From Candidatus Pacebacteria bacterium UBA1364 (GTDB lineage: Bacteria > Patescibacteriota > Microgenomatia > UBA1400 > PJMF01): DNA of 64,000 nucleotides. Below the pieces are notes generated by a model. That model did not search any database, had not been told where the DNA came from, and saw only the letters and a program-made list of their open reading frames with translations. Below are positions 16,443 through 24,777 of this stretch, in pieces. Every line of letters starts with the position of its first letter. Within the stretch, counting starts at the first letter, position 1. The position numbers and the translations under genes were made by a program. The stretch lies in contig DBRQ01000009.1 in the NCBI GenBank assembly GCA_002306345.1, positions 84,723-148,722 on the forward strand, given 5' to 3'.

Positions 16443-16802
16443 ATGTCTTGGCGTAACGAAAATAACCAGATTAATCAAACTGAATTTGCTGAGCAAGCCC
16501 AATTTTTGGAGGATCAGCCAACTAATTTTTTTCACTTTAAAGATTTGAAAAAAAACAAAAATTTAAGGCCTTTTTACCTTTTGGCCCTTGTGTTTTTTAT
16601 TCTAGTTGCCTTGTTTTTAGTGCAAGCTTTTTCTCAAAAGCCGCCTGAGGATGAAGTAATTAATTATCGAGTGGCCGAAGATTTACAGTTGGATCCACTT
16701 AATCAGCGTGTTTATGAATTAAAAGAAAATTTAAAAATGCACGATCCAACTAAGCAAAGTTTACCTTTTCCAGAGGTTGATTTGAAATTTAATATCAATT
16801 AA
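16443..16802 (+). CDS. Single-pass membrane protein, unknown function
   Basis: A 119-residue protein with a polar N-terminal half, one helix near residues 45-63 (PFYLLALVFFILVALFLVQAF) and a short external tail. It lies 4 nt behind the secreted helical protein gene and 20 nt before frr, all in one direction. No family recognised. Confidence 0.65.
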   Translation: MSWRNENNQINQTEFAEQAQFLEDQPTNFFHFKDLKKNKNLRPFYLLALVFFILVALFLVQAFSQKPPEDEVINYRVAEDLQLDPLNQRVYELKENLKMHDPTKQSLPFPEVDLKFNIN

Positions 16803-16822
16803 AATCTTTAAGAATTAAAACT

Positions 16823-17377
16823 ATGCCGATACATAAGGCTAATTATTTAGAAAAATTTGAAAAAACTTTAAATCATGCACGGGATGAATTTGCTACTTTG
16901 CGCACTGGCAAAGCCAGTGCGCAACTATTAGATAGTGTTACTGTAGAGGCTTATGGCAGTAAAATGTTTTTGCATGAAATAGCTTCTATTTCTACTCCAG
17001 ACACTCAACTTTTAATCATTAAACCATGGGATAAGAGTTTATTGTCTAATATAGAAAAAGCTGTTCAATTAGCTCAATTAAATTTAAATCCTGTGGTTGA
17101 CGGAGAAATTGTGAGGATAGCCGTACCTGCTTTGACTCAGGAAAGAAGACAAGAAATGGTCAAAATTTTGCAGCAAAAAACAGAAGAAGCCAAAGTGATG
17201 TTGCGCAATGTACGTGCTGATTTACGTCGTGATATTGAAAAACAAAAAGGCGAGGCTGGGATTAGTGAAGACGATATTAAAGTTGAAATGGAAGAATTAG
17301 ATGAGGTGGTGCGGGAATATGTTGCTCAGTTAGAAGCGATGGCAAAAAAGAAAGAAATAGAACTTTTAAATATTTAA
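16823..17377 (+). CDS. frr: Ribosome recycling factor
   Basis: Splits post-termination ribosomes together with EF-G. The length is 184 residues, as usual. Family marks include the ATLRTGKASAQLLDSVTVEAYGS segment (residues 22-44), ISTPDTQLLIIKPWD, the VRIAVPALTQERRQEMVK segment, and the RNVRADLRRDIEKQK three-helix bundle. It sits next to rseP, as in many bacteria where frr, uppS, cdsA and rseP cluster, but the two middle genes are missing here. Confidence 0.95.
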   Translation: MPIHKANYLEKFEKTLNHARDEFATLRTGKASAQLLDSVTVEAYGSKMFLHEIASISTPDTQLLIIKPWDKSLLSNIEKAVQLAQLNLNPVVDGEIVRIAVPALTQERRQEMVKILQQKTEEAKVMLRNVRADLRRDIEKQKGEAGISEDDIKVEMEELDEVVREYVAQLEAMAKKKEIELLNI

Positions 17378-17396
17378 ATAGACAAATGAGCTTTTT

Positions 17397-18509
17397 ATGG
17401 CAGCTTTAATTTTTATAGTTATTTTATCTGTGTTAGTGATTGTCCATGAGGGTGGACATTTTCTTCTTGCTAAAAAAAATAAAATTGCGGTGACGGAATT
17501 TGGTTTTGGTTATCCTCCTAGGATTTTAAAGCTTTTTCATTGGCAAGGAACTCTTTTTTCGCTTAACTTAATTCCTTTTGGTGGTTTTGTCCAAATGGCG
17601 GGGGAAAATGGGCCAGGAGAAGATGCCGGAGATGCTGACGATTCGTTTTATAACAAGTCTATGCGAGCCAGATTAAAAGTTGTTCTCGCCGGTGTGTTTG
17701 CCAACTTAATTTTTGGTATTTTAGCCTTTGCGGTTGTTTTTTATAAGTTGGGTATTCCTGTTGAATTAAATGGGCAAGCTAGAATTGCGGAGATAGCTCC
17801 AGATTCTCCAGCTGCTTTAGCCAATTTGACGAGCAATACCAATATTTTAGCTTTTAAAGTTAATGAACAATGGGTAGAAATGCAGGATATTACTCAAGTG
17901 CAAACTTTTGCTAGCGCTCATTTAGGGGAAACAGTGGCTATTAGAACATCTTTACCTTGTGAGGAGACCAAATGTCCCGACGAGTATCAAGAACATAGTA
18001 TCTATTTAAGAACCAAAGAAGAAACCCCCAGCGATGAGGGGGCAATAGGGGTTGTTTTCAGTGAGATTATCTATAAAAAATATCCGTGGTATTTAATGCC
18101 CTTGATGACTATTTTTTATGCTTTTAAACAATCTATTACTCTCAGTTTATTAATTATCCAATCTTTATGGCAGCTAGTACTTGATTTATTTGCAGGCCGA
18201 GGTATGCAACAAGAGGTGGCTGGCCCAATTGGGATCATTGATCAAGCCAACACTTATGGTTTTTTTGAGGAAGGTTTTTTGAGTATTATTAATTTTACTG
18301 CTGTTTTATCCATTAATCTTGGTATTATAAATCTATTGCCTATTCCAGCCCTAGATGGAGGGAGAGCTTTTTTGATTATTTTAGAAAAGTTTTTTAAGAG
18401 AAAAAAAATTGACCAAATTGGCAACTATTTAAATTATTTTGGTTATTTCTCTTTGGTGGCTTTAATGATTATTGTTTCTTTTAATGACATTAGGAATGTT
18501 TTAAGATAA
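17397..18509 (+). CDS. rseP: Site-2 membrane metalloprotease RseP (M50)
   Basis: Intramembrane zinc protease that cleaves membrane-spanning substrates such as anti-sigma factors or leftover signal peptides. The first helix holds HEGGH (HExxH, residues 17-21), and the last part holds NLLPIPALDGGRAF with the third zinc ligand (LDG). A single PDZ domain lies at about residues 125-210. The protein has 370 residues and four predicted membrane helices. It lies 19 nt behind frr and just before a small membrane protein gene. Confidence 0.93.
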   Translation: MAALIFIVILSVLVIVHEGGHFLLAKKNKIAVTEFGFGYPPRILKLFHWQGTLFSLNLIPFGGFVQMAGENGPGEDAGDADDSFYNKSMRARLKVVLAGVFANLIFGILAFAVVFYKLGIPVELNGQARIAEIAPDSPAALANLTSNTNILAFKVNEQWVEMQDITQVQTFASAHLGETVAIRTSLPCEETKCPDEYQEHSIYLRTKEETPSDEGAIGVVFSEIIYKKYPWYLMPLMTIFYAFKQSITLSLLIIQSLWQLVLDLFAGRGMQQEVAGPIGIIDQANTYGFFEEGFLSIINFTAVLSINLGIINLLPIPALDGGRAFLIILEKFFKRKKIDQIGNYLNYFGYFSLVALMIIVSFNDIRNVLR

Positions 18510-18514
18510 GTTAT

Positions 18515-18775
18515 ATGAGTAAAAGAAGGAGCAAAAAAGATCGGATACACGCTAAACATCATTTTATTGATGCAGCAGCTTCATCCATAGGAGATGTAAG
18601 CACAGTTAGTACGCTTTTGCAGAGTCAACAATCAGAAAAAGATTCTTCCAAGAATTATTTACAAGAAATTTTTGCTTATGATCCTCGGCTAATTATTAGA
18701 GATTTAAAAAAAACTTTTTTTGTTACTCTGTTTATTTTAGTTATTTTGTTAATAATTACTTTAATATATACTTAA
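18515..18775 (+). CDS. Small protein with C-terminal membrane helix, unknown function
   Basis: An 86-residue protein: a very basic start (MSKRRSKKDRIHAKHHF), a polar middle, and a single C-terminal helix at about residues 65-85 (FVTLFILVILLIITLIYT), so it looks tail-anchored with the body in the cytoplasm. The start is 5 nt after rseP. TAAGAT overlaps the rseP stop 7 nt before the ATG. No family recognised. Confidence 0.6.
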   Translation: MSKRRSKKDRIHAKHHFIDAAASSIGDVSTVSTLLQSQQSEKDSSKNYLQEIFAYDPRLIIRDLKKTFFVTLFILVILLIITLIYT

Positions 18776-18882
18776 AACCTAATTTTAAATATTAAGAAAG
18801 GAAAAAGTTGGTCTTTTGTAAGCAAGCTCTGATTGCCTGAAGAGGTTTTTTTCAAGGGGTTTGGGGCAAAAAAGGTCAATTT

Positions 18883-20088
18883 ATGCATATGTCTAAGAAA
18901 AATCTAATAGTGAGCCTTTTGTTATATATTATTAGCGCTGGCTTATCATTTGCTGTTTTTTCTTACTCTGCCAAGGATTCTTTAGCTAGTAATGATCCAA
19001 AGGCAACACCAACACAGGATTCAGAACAAACATTGCTTGGCAGTTTATTAACGATTGATCCTAATGAACCAAAAGATCAAGCTTGCCCGCTAAATGGGGC
19101 ATATTACACGCTGACAGAAAAAAATGCTTGGGAGCAACGTCGTCCACTTTACGTTATGATTGAAAATACTCCAGACTCTCGTCCTCAATCTGGTTTAAGT
19201 CGAGCAGATGTGGTTTTTGAAGCCGTGGCTGAGGGCGGAGTGACCCGCTTTGGTGCTTTATTTTATTGTGCTGCCCAATATCAAGATTTAACTTTAGCAC
19301 CAGTGCGTTCTGCCAGATCATATTTTGTTGATTGGGCTTCTGGTTTTAATTTGCCGATGTACGTTCATGTTGGAGGTGCAAACTTAGCTGGACCGGCTGA
19401 CGCATTAGCGCAAATTCGTGAATATGGTTGGGAGGGAGAAAACGATATAAATCAATTTTCGGTCGGTTATCCTACTTTTGTGCGTAATTATAACCGTATT
19501 CCTGGCAAAGAAATTGCCACAGAACACACTATGGAAACTACAACTGAAGGATTGTGGAAAGTGGCTGCAGACAGAGGTTGGACTGGCACGACGCCGGAAA
19601 GAACAGTGGCGCGTAAAACTATTCCTGCTGCTAGTTGGTTGAGTGCCTATGAAGGTTGGACTTTTGAAGATGAACAAGCCGCGACTGGGACTACGAGTAA
19701 GATTGCTTACGATTTTTGGAGTGGCTACAACGAATATTCAGTTGAATGGAATTATGACTTAAGCAGTGATTCATATAAAAGGAGCAATGGAGGTGAAATA
19801 CAGTTTGATTTAAACAATAACGAGCAGTTAGCTAGTAAAAATGTTGTCATTTTGTTTACTACTGAAAAAGGACCTATTGATGAAAAAAAACACATGTTAT
19901 ACACCACTACGGGTCGAGGGAAAGCTCTTATTTTTAAGCATGGTCAAACCCCGATTGAAGCCAATTGGGTGAAGGAGGATCGTGAAGCTGAATTAAAGTT
20001 TGTTGATTTACGTGGTAAACCAGTAGCATTGGCCAGAGGTCAAGTATGGATCTCTGTTTTAGCTACGAATTCGGCAGTGAATTATTAG
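18883..20088 (+). CDS. Lipoprotein-like secreted DUF3048 (YerB-type) protein
   Basis: A 401-residue extracellular protein with an N-terminal hydrophobic signal or anchor (LIVSLLLYIISAGLSFAVFSY) and a DUF3048 core from about residue 85. Typical segments are VMIENTPDSRPQSGLSRADVVFEA, EGGVTRFGALF, PVRSARSYFVDWA and the late AEAxLKFVDLRGKPVAL-like region. The biochemical role of this domain is unknown. I kept ATG 18883, since an AAAGG site lies 7 nt upstream; 18889 is an alternative. The 107-nt gap upstream contains a possible 10-codon TTG leader frame after AAGAAAGG. Confidence 0.85.
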   Translation: MHMSKKNLIVSLLLYIISAGLSFAVFSYSAKDSLASNDPKATPTQDSEQTLLGSLLTIDPNEPKDQACPLNGAYYTLTEKNAWEQRRPLYVMIENTPDSRPQSGLSRADVVFEAVAEGGVTRFGALFYCAAQYQDLTLAPVRSARSYFVDWASGFNLPMYVHVGGANLAGPADALAQIREYGWEGENDINQFSVGYPTFVRNYNRIPGKEIATEHTMETTTEGLWKVAADRGWTGTTPERTVARKTIPAASWLSAYEGWTFEDEQAATGTTSKIAYDFWSGYNEYSVEWNYDLSSDSYKRSNGGEIQFDLNNNEQLASKNVVILFTTEKGPIDEKKHMLYTTTGRGKALIFKHGQTPIEANWVKEDREAELKFVDLRGKPVALARGQVWISVLATNSAVNY

Positions 20089-20110
20089 AATTTAGTGTTT
20101 TACAAATTAA

Positions 20111-20147
20111 GAGCTGACGAGCGATTTTAGCTTGCCAGCTTTTTTTG
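20111..20147 (+). terminator. Intrinsic terminator after the DUF3048 gene
   Basis: AGCTG (20112-20116) pairs with CAGCT (20136-20140), with an inner AGC/GCT helix, followed by a run of seven T. Confidence 0.7.
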
Positions 20148-20220
20148 CTAAGTTGCTTTTTTGTTATTTTCTGTATAAGATTAAAATTGAGTACAAATTG
20201 ATTTCAATTAAGGAGTAATT

Positions 20221-20820
20221 ATGGCAGACTTAAGTGATTTAGTAGTTTCTAAAGTTAGAGTTAAAGTGTTAGAGCTTTTTTTTGCAAAGCCAAACGAAAT
20301 GCTTTACGTGCGAGAAATTACACGACTAGTCAAAGAGGAAATTAATGCGGTTCGTCGCGAATTAGATAGAATGCTGGAATGTGGATTATTAAAAAGTGAG
20401 CAGCGTAGTAATCGCCTTTATTATTTTCTTAATAAAAGATACTTATATTTTCAAGAATTGCAAAGAATTGTGATGAAAACCACTGGCTTAGGTAAAAAAA
20501 TTCGTAAATTTAGACGCAAATTGGGAGATATTAATTATGTTGTTTTTACTGGGGCTTTTGTGAATCAGGAAAAGCTGAATAAAGACGAACTAGATATTTT
20601 AGTTATTGGGGCGATAGTTTTACCAGAATTGGAGGCCCTAATTAAGGCTGAGGAAAAAACTTTTGGGCGGGAAATTAATTACGCTGTTTTAGAAAATGAA
20701 GAATTTGAATTTCGTAAGGCTCGCCGTGATCCTTTCATTATGGAGGCGATGTATGGGGTAAGAGTTATGATCATTGGTGATGAATTGGAATTTTGTCATC
20801 GTGAATTACCAACTATTTAA
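20221..20820 (+). CDS. Winged-helix protein fused to a degenerate nucleotidyltransferase-like domain
   Basis: The first 75 residues form a winged helix-turn-helix (SKVRVKVLELFFAKPNEMLYVREITRLVKEEINAVRRELDRM, ending in a wing around NRLYYFLN). After residue 95 comes a nucleotidyltransferase-like fold (VVFTGAFVNQ...DELDILVIG) in which the usual GS of the active site is GA and only part of the acidic motif remains, so catalysis is doubtful. Likely a transcription regulator whose pseudo-enzyme domain senses a ligand or partner; this is inference. It has a TAAGGAG ribosome-binding site and reads toward secD. Confidence 0.75.
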   Translation: MADLSDLVVSKVRVKVLELFFAKPNEMLYVREITRLVKEEINAVRRELDRMLECGLLKSEQRSNRLYYFLNKRYLYFQELQRIVMKTTGLGKKIRKFRRKLGDINYVVFTGAFVNQEKLNKDELDILVIGAIVLPELEALIKAEEKTFGREINYAVLENEEFEFRKARRDPFIMEAMYGVRVMIIGDELEFCHRELPTI

Positions 20821-20878
20821 TCTGTTGTCTAATTGAGAATTTTTTGTTAGAGTGAGCTGTTTCTTGTACAAAAATTTT

Positions 20879-22267
20879 ATGAAAAAGAAATCGTTAGCCA
20901 GATCTTTATTTTTGGTTTTTTTCTTGACAGCCATTGCAGCTTTTATAGCTTTGCCGGATAAAATTGGTAATTTTAAGAAGCCGCCCATAGATTTTTATTT
21001 TTTAGGCAACCATGTTTATAAAAATTATCAATTACGTAAAGGTTTAGATATTCAAGGAGGCATGCAAGTGACCTTAGCAGCGCAAATGGATGATATTGCC
21101 GCTGAAGATAGGGCAACTGCTTTAGAATCAGCTAGAGAAATTATTGCCAAAAGAATTGACCTTTATGGTATCAGCGAAGCTTCTATTCAAACTTCACAAA
21201 ATGGTGACCAATATCGTTTAATTATTGAATTACCCGGTGTTTCTGATCAAAAGCAGGCCTTGGCCTTGATTGGTCAAACGGCGCAGCTTGAATTTAAGTT
21301 ACAAAAAGAGTTAAGTGAGGAAGAAATTTCGCAAGCGACAATTTCTGCACAAGTTTGGCTAGACTCCTTTGAATCTACTGGTTTAACTGGCAAACAATTA
21401 AAAAGATCTTTGGCGCAACTAAATCCACAAACAAGTAAACCAGAAATTTCCTTAGAAATGAATGCTGAAGGTAGAGACTTGTTTGCTAATGTGACCAAAA
21501 ATAATGTCAACAAAGTTTTAGCGATTTTTATTGATGGCATGCCCATTATGACCCCAGTTATTTCTACTCCCATTCTTGATGGCAGAGCAGTGATTAGTGG
21601 TGATTTTACCGTTGAAGAAGCCAAAAAATTAGCTATTCAACTGAATGCGGGGGCTTTGCCAGTTGACATTCAAGTGCTGGAGCAAAAAACTATTGGGGCT
21701 AGTTTGGGTGATGAATCAATTCAAAAAAGTTTAGTCGCTGGTTTAGTGGGGCTTAGTTTAGTTTTACTTTTTATGGTGCTTTATTATGGTAATTTAGGAG
21801 TAATTGCTGGAATTTCTTTACTGATCTACGCCATCCTCACGATAGCGATTTATAAAGTTTTGGGAGTAGTCTTAACTTTGCCTGGGATTGCGGGTTTAAT
21901 TTTAACTATTGGTATGGCAGTCGATTCAAATATTCTCATTTTTGAAAGAATGAAAGAAGAATTAAGGGTTAATCAACCTTATGAGCGCGCAATGGAGTTG
22001 GGTTTTGGGCGAGCTTGGGATAGTATTAAAGATGCCAACGTAGCTTCTATTTTTACAGCTTTAGTTTTAATTAATCCTCTTAATTTTTCTTTTCTAAGTA
22101 CTAGTGGCTCTGTGAAAGGTTTTGGTTTGACTTTTTTACTCGGTACTTTACTCAGTCTATTTACTGGAGTAGTGGTCAGTCGATTATTGTTGAGGGCCTG
22201 TTTGCCAATTTTAAGCAAACAAAATAATAAAATAAAGGATAAAAACCATGAATTTAATGAGATCTAA
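20879..22267 (+). CDS. secD: Protein translocase subunit SecD
   Basis: With SecF, uses the proton-motive force to help pull secreted proteins through SecYEG. It has the D1 motif RKGLDIQGGMQVTL (residues 50-65), an extracellular P1 domain, and the D4/D5 region with TLPGIAGLILTIGMAVDSNILIFERMKEE. The 462 residues match the short SecD form. ATG 20879 starts MKKKSLARSLFLVFF, a normal signal-anchor; a GTG 27 nt upstream is less likely. TACAAA ends 6 nt before the ATG. The end overlaps secF by 20 nt. Confidence 0.94.
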   Translation: MKKKSLARSLFLVFFLTAIAAFIALPDKIGNFKKPPIDFYFLGNHVYKNYQLRKGLDIQGGMQVTLAAQMDDIAAEDRATALESAREIIAKRIDLYGISEASIQTSQNGDQYRLIIELPGVSDQKQALALIGQTAQLEFKLQKELSEEEISQATISAQVWLDSFESTGLTGKQLKRSLAQLNPQTSKPEISLEMNAEGRDLFANVTKNNVNKVLAIFIDGMPIMTPVISTPILDGRAVISGDFTVEEAKKLAIQLNAGALPVDIQVLEQKTIGASLGDESIQKSLVAGLVGLSLVLLFMVLYYGNLGVIAGISLLIYAILTIAIYKVLGVVLTLPGIAGLILTIGMAVDSNILIFERMKEELRVNQPYERAMELGFGRAWDSIKDANVASIFTALVLINPLNFSFLSTSGSVKGFGLTFLLGTLLSLFTGVVVSRLLLRACLPILSKQNNKIKDKNHEFNEI

Positions 22268-23138
22268 AAAAATCTACTTTTTGATCTCTGCGTTTTTTCT
22301 TGTGCCAGGCATGATTTCTTTGATTTTATTTGGTCTAAAGTTAGCCATTGATTTTACGGGTGGCTCATTGTTAGAGTTACATTTTTTAGATGAACAAAAA
22401 TTTGCTAATTATTCTGATGAAAATTTGCAAAATAATTTAAGTGGTTTTTATGATGCCAGTGTGATTCAAACTGCTGGAGACAGAAAAATTATTATTAAAG
22501 GCAAAGAAATTGATAATCAAAAAAAAGATGAATTAGTCGATTGGCTAAGTCAAAATTATGGTCCAATTGAAGTTCTGCGTTTTGAGACAGTAGGACCAAC
22601 TTTGGGAGCAGAATTACTGACCAAAACTTTAACTGCAATTTTACTTGTCGCCTCAATTATTACTTTTTATGTTTGGAAGCAATTTGACGAGTTCAAATAC
22701 GGCCTTTGTGCCGTTTTAGCCATGTTGCATGATTCACTAATTTTAATTGGCGCTTTCAGTCTTTTGGGTCATTTTTTTGGTGTAGAAGTTGATGCCTTAT
22801 TTGTAACGGCTTTATTGACCACTTTGTCATTTTCTATACACGATACCATTGTAGTTTATGATCGGATTAGAGAGTTAAAACGTAAGCATGCACGCTTTTC
22901 TTTTGAACAAATTGCCAATGCGGCCGTTTTGGAAACTTTGGGCAGATCAATCAATAATTCTATGACGATCATTATTATGCTTTTGGCGCTAGCTATTTTA
23001 GGAGGCAGTAGCATTCATTGGTTTGTGATTGCCTTATTAATTGGTTCAATTTCTGGAACCTATTCGAGTACTTTTACGGCTGTACCACTCCTTTTAGTGA
23101 TTGATGAGTGGACACAAAAAAAAGGCAAAATCAAGTAA
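22248..23138 (+). CDS. secF: Protein translocase subunit SecF
   Basis: Partner of SecD in the translocase. 296 residues with six membrane helices. Motifs are AIDFTGGSLLELHF near residue 30, LLTTLSFSIHDTIVVYDRIRE and the ETLGRSINNSMT segment. The ATG overlaps secD by 20 nt and has an AAAGGA site 8 nt upstream inside secD, so the pair is one operon. Confidence 0.94.
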   Translation: MNLMRSKKIYFLISAFFLVPGMISLILFGLKLAIDFTGGSLLELHFLDEQKFANYSDENLQNNLSGFYDASVIQTAGDRKIIIKGKEIDNQKKDELVDWLSQNYGPIEVLRFETVGPTLGAELLTKTLTAILLVASIITFYVWKQFDEFKYGLCAVLAMLHDSLILIGAFSLLGHFFGVEVDALFVTALLTTLSFSIHDTIVVYDRIRELKRKHARFSFEQIANAAVLETLGRSINNSMTIIIMLLALAILGGSSIHWFVIALLIGSISGTYSSTFTAVPLLLVIDEWTQKKGKIK

Positions 23139-23163
23139 AAAATGAAGCAAAACTGGGTGGAAG

Positions 23164-24759
23164 TTAGCCAAGCAATTTTTTGGCCTGCGCCAGTAAAAGT
23201 TCTTTTTGATTTAGACTTGGGTCTTCTAAAGTTTTTTCCAAGAGTTGATTCAAAATTTTTCCCAAAAGGGGACCGGGCTTAATAGCTAATGCTTGCATTA
23301 AATCATTACCATCAATCGCCAAATCATTGAGATCCATGGGTTGATTAAGTTGTTCAATAATCCTTTTTTTCATTTCTTCTAAACGCCAACTAGTTTTTTT
23401 AGCCCCACTGCCTAAGCGGTCTCCTTCACGCAAATCCAGAATGTCATCAATATTTTCCAAACCGACTTTGCGAATAAAGCGTCTGATAGAGGCATCAGAG
23501 TAATTGGCTTGATAATTAAACATGTGATAACGTACGAGAATAAAAATTCTTTGCACATCTTTTTTGGATAAATGTAAGCGATTGGCAATTTTGCTAGCAA
23601 TTCTGGAACCTAAAATATCATGATTATAAAAAGTGATTTCATCATTCTCTTCCTTGTAGGACAATGGTTTGCCAATATCGTGGAGCAAAGCAGCTAAGCG
23701 TACAATTGGGTCTTGAGAGGGGCAATATCTTAATGAATCAATACTATGAGTCCAAACATCAGTGGTGTGGTGTCCTTTTTGCTGCATGCCTACACCTTGG
23801 TAAAGTTCTGGAATAATGTTTGGTAAAAGTCCTGTTTGATCAAGCAATTCTATACCTTTGGCTGGATTATCGCTTGATAAAATTTTTAACAGTTCATCTC
23901 TAATTCTTTCCACACTGATAAATTTTAATAAATCTTTATGATATTTAATGGCAAAATAAGTGTCAGTTTCGATGTCCATGTTTAATTGTACCGCCAAACG
24001 CACGGCTCGCAGCATGCGCAGTGCATCTTCACTAAATCTTTGATCAGCATTGCCGACGGTACGAATAATTCTTTTTTCAAGATCTTCTTGACCATGATGC
24101 AGATCAATTAATGTGTATTTTTCTTTGTCTATTACGTAAAAAGCTTGCAATTTTTTGTGAGTAAATATTTCTTGTAAGTAATTTTTATCGAGAGTAATAG
24201 CCAAGGCGTTAATAGTAAAATCCCTTCTTTGCAAATCCTCTGCTATGCTTTTGCGCAAAGTGACATTTTCTGGTCGGCGATGATCTAAATAATTTTCATC
24301 GCTGCGATAAGTAGTTATTTCAAAAGGAGGAATATAGGTAGAAGTATTTAAACTTTCTTTTATTGTTTTCTGGCTGAGACAAGCGGCTTTGTCTTTGAGC
24401 GAAGCGTGAATTTTTTTAGCATTTTTTAAATCAATAATGCGATTTTTTTGAATTTTTTTCTTTTGCACAGAATCAACAAAGCTTTTGGTTGGCAATTGAT
24501 ATTTTGTGGCTATTTCTTCTATTAGATTCTCATAGGTAATGCTGACAGTACCAAATTTATTTTCATAAAAACTATCTCTAAAAACTGTTTGGATTTGAGA
24601 AGGAGAAGCATTTGTGGCGAAATCAAAATCTTTGACTTGTTCAGGCTCAAAATTCATTATTAAATCTCGAATTGCTCCACCAACCAAAAAACTTTCATAA
24701 CCAGCTTCATTGAGGCGATGGAGAATATACAAAACTTCAAATGGTAAATTTAATGTCAT
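23164..24759 (-). CDS. cca: CCA tRNA nucleotidyltransferase / poly(A) polymerase family with HD domain
   Basis: Adds or repairs the 3' CCA of tRNAs. The N-terminal class II nucleotidyltransferase head has GGAIRDLIMN and the catalytic DFDFATNA (DxD). The RRDFTINALAI motif follows a roughly 60-residue lysine-rich insertion (about residues 85-150). A C-terminal HD phosphohydrolase-like domain holds LAALLHDIGKP and a second His-Asp, as in bacterial HD-containing CCA enzymes. The protein has 531 residues. The tRNA-Gln gene in this window lacks an encoded CCA, so the activity is needed. It starts back-to-back with recJ. Confidence 0.92.
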   Translation of the reverse strand: MTLNLPFEVLYILHRLNEAGYESFLVGGAIRDLIMNFEPEQVKDFDFATNASPSQIQTVFRDSFYENKFGTVSITYENLIEEIATKYQLPTKSFVDSVQKKKIQKNRIIDLKNAKKIHASLKDKAACLSQKTIKESLNTSTYIPPFEITTYRSDENYLDHRRPENVTLRKSIAEDLQRRDFTINALAITLDKNYLQEIFTHKKLQAFYVIDKEKYTLIDLHHGQEDLEKRIIRTVGNADQRFSEDALRMLRAVRLAVQLNMDIETDTYFAIKYHKDLLKFISVERIRDELLKILSSDNPAKGIELLDQTGLLPNIIPELYQGVGMQQKGHHTTDVWTHSIDSLRYCPSQDPIVRLAALLHDIGKPLSYKEENDEITFYNHDILGSRIASKIANRLHLSKKDVQRIFILVRYHMFNYQANYSDASIRRFIRKVGLENIDDILDLREGDRLGSGAKKTSWRLEEMKKRIIEQLNQPMDLNDLAIDGNDLMQALAIKPGPLLGKILNQLLEKTLEDPSLNQKELLLAQAKKLLG

Positions 24760-24777
24760 AGCCTTATTATAAGGCTA
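24760..24777. promoter_or_regulatory. Palindromic divergent promoter shared by cca and recJ
   Basis: The whole 18-nt gap holds AGCCTTAT-T-ATAAGGCT, a perfect inverted repeat around one base. On the minus strand it gives TATAAT ending 6 nt before the cca ATG; on the plus strand it gives TATTAT ending 7 nt before the recJ ATG. The two -10 boxes overlap each other. Confidence 0.65.

Noticed and set aside
18776..18882. Possible SRP RNA or other known small RNA before the DUF3048 gene
   Set aside because: I looked for the SRP Alu/S-domain tetraloop helix and the 6S bubble pattern and found neither; only short hairpins.
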